Source of the DNA: a virus
Direction: 5' to 3' (one strand)
Length of the DNA: 64,000 bases
IMG/VR virus record: IMGVR_UViG_3300032783_000063
Location: 1-64,000 of that record
The position numbers were made by a program, and so were the translations under genes. Shown one piece after another: positions 59,463 through 64,000 of the stretch (its first letter is position 1; every line of letters starts with the position of its first letter). The notes beneath the pieces were generated by a model. It did no database searches, was not told the origin of the DNA, and was given only the letters and a program-made list of their open reading frames with translations.

Positions 59463-59882
59463 ATGTTGAACATCACGGTGTACCTGCCAGAAGAGATCGG
59501 CACCTGGGCGAAGAAAGCGGACCTGAACCTGAGTTACATGCTGCGACGAGCAGTAGAGGGCGAGCAGCACCGCCAGGCCGTGCGGATGAACCTGGGCGAC
59601 CAATCAGGCGTACACGAACTGGAGGTACAAGACAAGCACAAGCGGATCTACACCGCCAGGTTCCACGGCCGCCTGCTGACAGAGCATGACGGCGTAACGG
59701 CATACCTCAGCGACGACGGGAACATCTGGACATACGACGGCTCATCTTTCGACCTGTGCCCGCACGATGAGCCGTGGCTGGACCTGCAGGACTGGCCGCT
59801 AGATGACTATCTCACCGTGATGGAGGCCATCGGCGTGACAGGCGTCGTGGAGATCGGAAAAAGAAAGGGCATCGTCCCGTGA
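59463..59882 (+). CDS. Ribbon-helix-helix regulator with C-terminal domain
   Basis: 139 residues; ATG 59463 with GAGAGG upstream. N-terminal RHH: MLNITVYLPEEIGTWAKKAD then LNLSYMLRRAVEGEQ. The C-terminal about 80 residues (HKRIYTARFHGRLLTEHDGV, LSDDGNIWTYDGSSFDLCPH) make a separate beta-rich domain. Regulators of this kind are common in plasmid maintenance. The upstream palindrome suggests self-repression. Confidence 0.68.
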   Translation: MLNITVYLPEEIGTWAKKADLNLSYMLRRAVEGEQHRQAVRMNLGDQSGVHELEVQDKHKRIYTARFHGRLLTEHDGVTAYLSDDGNIWTYDGSSFDLCPHDEPWLDLQDWPLDDYLTVMEAIGVTGVVEIGKRKGIVP

Positions 59883-59919
59883 CCACCAACATCAACTGTC
59901 AGGCGGGGGAGGTGCCCGC

Positions 59920-60102
59920 ATGAGCGGCCAGCGGTTCGTGGTCGCCTGCATCACCGTGTCATTGCTGGTGATCGTCACCCAGGTTCTGCTGTGCGTCCTG
60001 GGCGACGCCCGCCTGGCGCGGGCGTGGGCCGCCGGGTTCGCTGGCGTCGCAGTCGCATCCGGCCTCATGTATCTCCGCAGCCAGAGAGGCGGCCAACGAT
60101 GA
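59920..60102 (+). CDS. Small membrane protein, 60 residues
   Basis: ATG 59920 with GGGGAGGTG upstream. Two membrane spans (VVACITVSLLVIVTQVLLCV and WAAGFAGVAVASGLMYL). Start of a chain of tiny membrane proteins; ATGA overlap with the next peptide. Confidence 0.6.
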   Translation: MSGQRFVVACITVSLLVIVTQVLLCVLGDARLARAWAAGFAGVAVASGLMYLRSQRGGQR

Positions 60103-60161
60103 CCGCCATTGTGGCCGTGGACCGGCGGCAGCACGACAGTAGGGGGGGCATCGTCCCGTGA
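60099..60161 (+). CDS. Possible 20-residue peptide
   Basis: ATG 60099 overlaps the previous stop (ATGA) and the frame ends at TGA 60161, overlapping the next GTG. It reads MTAIVAVDRRQHDSRGGIVP. Its last bases (GGCATCGTCCCGTGA) repeat the end of the RHH gene at 59868-59882, so it may be a duplicated gene end rather than a functional peptide. Confidence 0.35.
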   Translation: MTAIVAVDRRQHDSRGGIVP

Positions 60162-60334
60162 GCACACTCATCGTCGTCGCGGTCATCGTGTTCGTCTTGC
60201 TGCACGTCCTGGGCGCCGGACAGCATCACCGGCGCCGGTCACGCGGACTCCAGCCCAGGTTCTACTGGTCCTCGAAGTGGGGGCCGTACGGGTCGATCAA
60301 GATCGGGGGCTTTCGCATCGGTCACAAACTGTAG
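60158..60334 (+). CDS. Small membrane protein, 58 residues
   Basis: GTG 60158 after GGGGGGG. One N-terminal span (TLIVVAVIVFVLLHVLGAG), then a basic/aromatic tail (RFYWSSKWGPYGSIKIGGF). Coupled to the preceding frame. Function unknown. Confidence 0.55.
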   Translation: MSTLIVVAVIVFVLLHVLGAGQHHRRRSRGLQPRFYWSSKWGPYGSIKIGGFRIGHKL

Positions 60335-60397
60335 GGGGGGGGATTATCCCCTCTATTAACTACTAGATAGTCGTTTCAAGTCAAGGGAGCACGAATC

Positions 60398-60841
60398 ATG
60401 TCATCTTGCCCGGGTTTGCATTGCCCAGGGTGCGGCGAGGTGGGGGCTGGCGGCCTGGTGGTCGCCGGTGTTGCCGCAGCGCTGGCTTATGAACTGGGTG
60501 CGACGATCGCCACGATCGCCGCACTCGTCCTGACCATCGCCGGTGTCACGACTCTCGTCGTCGTCGTGCTGATGGCCATCTTCCTGCGGAAGGTCCTGAA
60601 GGACACTGCGGGCCAGGAGCAGATCTTGCCGTTCGGTGAGGCGATGCGCCGGTCTGCGGCGGTGCGGGGGCCGTCGAATGCGGCGATCGGGCGGCGGCTG
60701 CGGGCGCTGGAGAACCGGCCTGCGCTGCATGTGCATCTGGGCGGCGAGCAGGACACCGCGCCGGTGTGGACGGCGCGCCAGCAGGCGACGGAGCGGAAGC
60801 AGCTGCCGGGCCGGTCGTGGCCGCGAGAGGACCAGCCGTGA
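60398..60841 (+). CDS. Membrane protein with N-terminal Cys motif
   Basis: 147 residues after CAAGGGAG. SCPGLHCPGCGEVG at the start (three to four Cys), then two hydrophobic spans (GGLVVAGVAAALAYELG, LTIAGVTTLVVVVLMAIFLR) and a basic end (RRLRALENRPALHVHLGGEQ). A small GGGGAT/ATCCCC hairpin lies at 60339-60351 upstream. Function unknown; probably part of the spread/maintenance set. Confidence 0.55.
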   Translation: MSSCPGLHCPGCGEVGAGGLVVAGVAAALAYELGATIATIAALVLTIAGVTTLVVVVLMAIFLRKVLKDTAGQEQILPFGEAMRRSAAVRGPSNAAIGRRLRALENRPALHVHLGGEQDTAPVWTARQQATERKQLPGRSWPREDQP

Positions 60842-61221
60842 TCGTCCTGGCTGTGGCCGGGGTGGCCGTGCTGATCCTGTGGGCGGCGTTCGGGGATGTT
60901 GTTCTCTGGTCGCTGCTGGCCGCCGGGGTCGTGGTGGCCGCTGCCGGGGCGGTGTTCGCGGTGTGGTGGTGTCGGCGGACTGTGCCGCAGATCCGGCAGC
61001 CGTGGACTGGTGACATGACCCTGGACGTGCTCAAGGCGCGCGAGCTGGCTGAGGAGCATCCGGTGAAGGTGATCGAGGGCGTGTTCGAGGTGTCGGAGGA
61101 ACGGCTCCCGGCACGCAGGAAGAGAGCATGGACCGCTACCCCCAGTAATCAACCGAAGGGAACACACGCAGTGACCAAGCTCAGCGAATGCGACGACCGG
61201 CGGGACCGGTCTAGGCGATGA
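60838..61221 (+). CDS. Membrane protein
   Basis: 127 residues; GTG overlaps the previous TGA. Two hydrophobic spans (VLAVAGVAVLILWAAFGDVV and LAAGVVVAAAGAVFAVWW) then a cytoplasmic tail (LDVLKARELAEEHPVKVIEG). The ATG of the next gene overlaps its stop. Function unknown. Confidence 0.55.
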   Translation: MIVLAVAGVAVLILWAAFGDVVLWSLLAAGVVVAAAGAVFAVWWCRRTVPQIRQPWTGDMTLDVLKARELAEEHPVKVIEGVFEVSEERLPARRKRAWTATPSNQPKGTHAVTKLSECDDRRDRSRR

Positions 61222-61586
61222 ACATTCCAGTCACTCTGACCGGTTTGACTGCCGATGGCGAACTAGTGCCCTTTACCGGTTTCCCGACAGGTGTCCCCGG
61301 TCTTGTGGTCGCTAAGTCGGCCTTCCACCGTGACCCGCCACGGTATGCCGTGGTCCATGCCCGGTCAGGTCTGAGCCTTGGCTACTGCTTCACCGACCCG
61401 GAGGCTGCGCTCAGCTTCGCGCAGGCTGTCGGCTCCGTCGCCTGCTGGCGGCAGCCGGGACCTGCGGTACACGCCGCACTGCGAACCGATCGTTTCAAGG
61501 TGGCGCGAGAGCCATACCTGCGTGCGCGATGCCCTCATGGGCGTACTCGCGGAGCCCTGGATCACGACAACGGGGCAACGCTATGA
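61218..61586 (+). CDS. Hypothetical protein
   Basis: 122 residues; ATGA coupling. Beta-rich (IPVTLTGLTADGELVPFTGF, YAVVHARSGLSLGYCFTDPE), then AALSFAQAVGSVACW. No family recognised; small regulatory or accessory protein in the operon. Confidence 0.5.
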   Translation: MNIPVTLTGLTADGELVPFTGFPTGVPGLVVAKSAFHRDPPRYAVVHARSGLSLGYCFTDPEAALSFAQAVGSVACWRQPGPAVHAALRTDRFKVAREPYLRARCPHGRTRGALDHDNGATL

Positions 61587-61987
61587 GCGGCGAAGAGAAG
61601 GGATGCGTCATGAACTCCACGAAAGGAATCGATCAGATGAATGCAATATCCGGGCCAGCAGTGCGGGCCGCCCCGCAGCCCGATTTCCCGTCCACCGCCT
61701 ACGGTGTGCGCTTGACCTGGCTCGGTGAAGACGGTGGCATGGCCGCCGAAGGCCACGTCCCGCTGCTGCGGTTCGTCGCTGCCTGCAACCGTGTAGCGCG
61801 CACGGAGTGTGGTCTGCGGAACCTGGCAGACGAGCGAGGGTTCGCGCTGGACGATGTCCTGGACGTAGTCCGGCACGTCTGGGCCGTGACCGTCCCGCCA
61901 GAGGGCTGGTGCGAGTGGGCGGTCAGCTGGCAGGACGTCACGAAGGAAACTCCCGGCGCCATTCCCCTCACCGTCTACTGGCCGTAA
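61583..61987 (+). CDS. Hypothetical protein
   Basis: 134 residues from ATG 61583 (overlap with previous stop); internal ATGs at 61610 and 61637 have better ribosome sites (GAAGGG, GAAAGGA), so the real start may be later. Contains YGVRLTWLGEDGGMAAEGHV and VVRHVWAVTVPPEGWCEWAV. Unknown function. Confidence 0.5.
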   Translation: MSGEEKGCVMNSTKGIDQMNAISGPAVRAAPQPDFPSTAYGVRLTWLGEDGGMAAEGHVPLLRFVAACNRVARTECGLRNLADERGFALDDVLDVVRHVWAVTVPPEGWCEWAVSWQDVTKETPGAIPLTVYWP

Positions 61988-62005
61988 GCGGACAGGGAGC
62001 ACGCA

Positions 62006-62170
62006 ATGAGTGTGTATGACAAGGCTCTGGCGGCTCGGTGTGAGTTGTGCTGGGCGTCGCCGGGGACGGTGTGTCAGCGGCATCCGGCGGGGGTGCATGT
62101 GGGACGCTTCCCGGACACTACGGTCACAGGCCGGGATGCGTACCGGATCGTACTGGAGGCGGCAGCGTGA
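62006..62170 (+). CDS. Small Cys-containing protein, 54 residues
   Basis: ATG 62006 after ACAGGGAG. MSVYDKALAARCELCWASPG and TVCQRHPAGVH supply a C-x-x-C plus Cys/His pair typical of small actinobacterial zinc-finger proteins in mobile elements. GTGA coupling to the next frame. Confidence 0.55.
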   Translation: MSVYDKALAARCELCWASPGTVCQRHPAGVHVGRFPDTTVTGRDAYRIVLEAAA

Positions 62171-62262
62171 TTCTCGATCTGGCCATGTTCGCGGTGGGGG
62201 TTGTCATGGGCTGGGGTGCGGCCTGGTGGATGGCGCGCCGCGATAGGAAGGACAAGTCATGA
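62167..62262 (+). CDS. Small membrane peptide, 31 residues
   Basis: GTG 62167 after TGGAGGCGG, overlapping the previous stop. One span (MILDLAMFAVGVVMGWGAAW) with a basic tail (RRDRKDKS). Coupled to the DUF2637 gene by ATGA, so probably a partner of it. Confidence 0.5.
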   Translation: MILDLAMFAVGVVMGWGAAWWMARRDRKDKS

Positions 62263-62909
62263 CGCGCACGGGCAACACCACCAGGTACACGGCGGCGGCT
62301 GCGCTGGCTGGCGTGTCACTCATCGCCGCCGTCATCTCCTACCTGCACGCCCTCGCCGTGGTCCGCGCGGTCGGCGCCACGCCGCCGGTGGTGTACCTGA
62401 TCCCGTTCCTCGCGGACCTGGTGATCCTGGGGGCGTCGGCGTCGCTGCTGGACGCAGCGTCGTCCGGGAAGGCGAAGCCGCGGCTGGCGGTGGTGTCGCT
62501 GGCGACGGGGGTTGGGGTGACTCTGGCGATGAACGTGGCGGCGGGGCTGGGTCATGGTGTGGCGGGCGGTCTGGTGGCGGGGTGGCCGGCGGTGGCGTTC
62601 GTGTTGTCGCTGGAGTCCCTGGCGGTGATCGTCCGCTCAAACAGCCGCGAGGCGGCGCGGGCGGCGCGGCAGAGTGCCGTGGCGCCTGTCATACACGACG
62701 ACAGGCCCGTCGCTCCCGCCACGGCCGAGCCTGCGCCGGTGGCGTCGGCGGCCGGGGACAACCATGAGGAGATCCGGCGGCTTCTCACCGCCGTCCCGCC
62801 GCTGTCGGTTTCCCAGATCGCTGACAGGGCGAATGTTTCCAAGTCCACGGTCCACCGGGTGAAGCGGCAGTCCCGCAACAACCGGCACGGCCTGTCCGCT
62901 GTCCGGTAG
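62259..62909 (+). CDS. DUF2637-like spread/transfer membrane protein with HTH
   Basis: 216 residues, ATGA overlap with the small membrane peptide. Four hydrophobic spans in the first 125 residues (AAALAGVSLIAAVISYLHAL, PPVVYLIPFLADLVILGASA) fit DUF2637, a family found in Streptomyces plasmid and AICE transfer regions. The C-terminus (LSVSQIADRANVSKSTVHRV) is a helix-turn-helix. The combination suggests a membrane protein that also binds DNA, perhaps for intramycelial spread (inference). Confidence 0.72.
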   Translation: MTRTGNTTRYTAAAALAGVSLIAAVISYLHALAVVRAVGATPPVVYLIPFLADLVILGASASLLDAASSGKAKPRLAVVSLATGVGVTLAMNVAAGLGHGVAGGLVAGWPAVAFVLSLESLAVIVRSNSREAARAARQSAVAPVIHDDRPVAPATAEPAPVASAAGDNHEEIRRLLTAVPPLSVSQIADRANVSKSTVHRVKRQSRNNRHGLSAVR

Positions 62910-62920
62910 GAGGGAACCCC

Positions 62921-63646
62921 ATGGACGGTCACATGCTGAAGCGGACCCTGGCCGTGCACCAGCGCATAGCCGACGCGTTCAACGATGACCGGTTCCCGGT
63001 ACGCGGCCCGAATACGCGGATGCTCGTTGTCACGGGCCTGTGGGTGGTCGGGATCGAGAGGCCCCCGCCTGGTGAGCGGTGGGATCGTGTCCGGGATCTG
63101 CTGCAGCTGAGTCCGTACGGGCTGCTGAACATGTTCAGGGAGGACGCACCTCGGTGGGCGCCGACTGACGAGCATGGCGTTGACCGACGCCGGGTGTGTG
63201 AGGCGCCGATGGTCCGCCGGTCCGGCCCGTGCGGGCAGTCTGAGTCGACTGCGTTCCGGGTGACTGATCCTGCTGATGGGACGTGGCGTATTGCCGGGTT
63301 CTGTAACCGGCACCGGGAGTATGCGGCGGCGGTGCAGCAGGCTGAGCGTGTCCGCCGCCAGTCCGGGACGTTGCCGGTGCCTGTGCCGAACACGGGAGGG
63401 CTGCTGCCGTGTTATCTCGGCGGTAAACGGGAAGCCTGGGCTGAGAATTATGCGCGTGCCCGGCCGGGGTGGCAGCCTCCTGCGGAGGGTTTGCGGGCGG
63501 ATGACTGGCCAGTCATGGCAAAGGTCGTAGCCAAGGCGGCGGCTCCGCAGCTGTCGCTGCTCGAGGGTGACGGTGAGACCGAGTTCCTGTTCGCTGATGG
63601 TACCGGCCCTCCTTCGCTGCGTCTTTTGCCCGGAGGTGCGGCGTAA
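62921..63646 (+). CDS. Hypothetical protein
   Basis: 241 residues with AGGAGGG upstream. N-terminal half: RTLAVHQRIADAFNDDRFPV, LVVTGLWVVGIERPPPGERW, then CEAPMVRRSGPCGQSESTAF with Cys/His (FCNRHREYAAAVQQ) possibly zinc-binding. A replication or regulatory role is possible, but no family is recognised. Confidence 0.55.
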   Translation: MDGHMLKRTLAVHQRIADAFNDDRFPVRGPNTRMLVVTGLWVVGIERPPPGERWDRVRDLLQLSPYGLLNMFREDAPRWAPTDEHGVDRRRVCEAPMVRRSGPCGQSESTAFRVTDPADGTWRIAGFCNRHREYAAAVQQAERVRRQSGTLPVPVPNTGGLLPCYLGGKREAWAENYARARPGWQPPAEGLRADDWPVMAKVVAKAAAPQLSLLEGDGETEFLFADGTGPPSLRLLPGGAA

Positions 63647-63680
63647 GACTGGCAGCCGACATGAGTAGAAAGGCATCACC

Positions 63681-64000
63681 ATGTGCAACCCCGTGACAAC
63701 CCTCAACCCGGACTGCCTCCTCGCCAAAGGCACGGCGAACGGCTACGAGTGGGAAGTCGTCAGCAACCCGCTTGGCTACCGCTGCGGCTATGTGCGCATC
63801 CCGGCCGGGCACCCGTGGCACGGCAAGGGCATCGACGACGTCAACCCGGACCCGTTCGTACATGGCGGCCTGAACTTCGCCCGGGCGGACACTGACTGCG
63901 GCAAGGGCGGCGGGGATGATGCGTGGTGGCTCGGATTCGATTGTGCCCATGCGGGGGACGCCCCGGACCCGGCGCTGCCAGGCCATGATCCTCACATGCT
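63681..64000 (+). CDS. Conserved mobile-element protein (cut by window end)
   Basis: Open to the right edge (at least 106 residues). ATG after GAAAGGC. GYEWEVVSNPLGYRCGYVRI and HPWHGKGIDDVNPDPFVHGG with DAWWLGFDCAHAGDAPDP make a Gly/Trp/Asp-rich protein seen widely in actinobacterial plasmids and phages; function unknown. The 3' end lies beyond the window. Confidence 0.6.
   Translation, partial: MCNPVTTLNPDCLLAKGTANGYEWEVVSNPLGYRCGYVRIPAGHPWHGKGIDDVNPDPFVHGGLNFARADTDCGKGGGDDAWWLGFDCAHAGDAPDPALPGHDPHM

Noticed and set aside
62552-63733. Minus-strand 393-residue Arg/Pro-rich frame
   Set aside because: Overlaps two well-started plus-strand genes and has no recognisable domain.
1-64000. tRNA, rRNA, CRISPR array or integrase
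   Set aside because: No tRNA-like cloverleaf, no rRNA, no regularly spaced repeat-spacer pattern and no tyrosine or serine recombinase motif was seen.

Overview
The window is high-GC actinobacterial DNA, probably from Streptomyces or a relative. Support for this comes from strong G/C third positions, frequent GTG and TTG starts, a WhiB protein, HutC-type GntR/UTRA regulators, a DUF2637-like spread protein and an FtsK-like transfer ATPase. It looks like part of one mobile element that carries both a tailed-phage virion module and an actinobacterial conjugative/plasmid-type module. I found no integrase, replication initiator, attachment site, tRNA, rRNA or CRISPR array. Tape measure, tail tube and lysis genes are also missing, so the element probably continues past the edges, at least on the left.

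Left part, mostly minus strand (about 38.6 kb down to 11). In transcription order it has an HNH nuclease, a DUF4417-like protein, the small and large terminase subunits, three small genes, a portal gene interrupted by an intein, an S78 prohead protease, a glycosyltransferase, an HK97-type major capsid protein followed by a strong hairpin, three Gly/Pro-rich small proteins, a methyltransferase and a giant beta-helix fibre protein. Then comes a tightly coupled run of glycosyltransferases (GT2, GT17, GT4 and GT-A-like folds) with a second methyltransferase. The run ends in an Ala-rich repeat protein, more fibre proteins and a head-tail connector. Many junctions overlap by 1 to 4 bases (TTGA, GTGA, TGATG), so this is one long, translationally coupled operon. 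The obvious reading is that the phage glycosylates and methylates its own virion surface proteins. A plus-strand cassette (30.9-33.8 kb: HTH protein, SNF2-like helicase, DNA methyltransferase, MazG-like protein) sits inside this block.

Middle (about 38.6-48.2 kb). This stretch holds small zinc-binding and ribbon-helix-helix proteins, a secreted LysM/transglycosylase protein, small secreted or lipoprotein-like peptides, a CoiA-like nuclease in a lower-GC pocket beside a 5'-truncated gene, and a TnpB-type protein without a TnpA partner.

Right part, plus strand (about 48.4-64 kb). A GntR/UTRA repressor (with a UTRA-only neighbour) faces a long, tightly packed operon. It encodes small proteins, a WhiB with a zinc-finger tail, a VirD4/TraG-like coupling ATPase, two very basic Ala/Lys/Pro proteins, an FtsK/TraB-like translocase and a NUMOD4/HNH protein. 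A structured non-coding locus follows (nested hairpins and 8-bp repeats; a candidate transfer or replication site). After it come an RHH protein, a run of tiny membrane proteins and a DUF2637-like protein.
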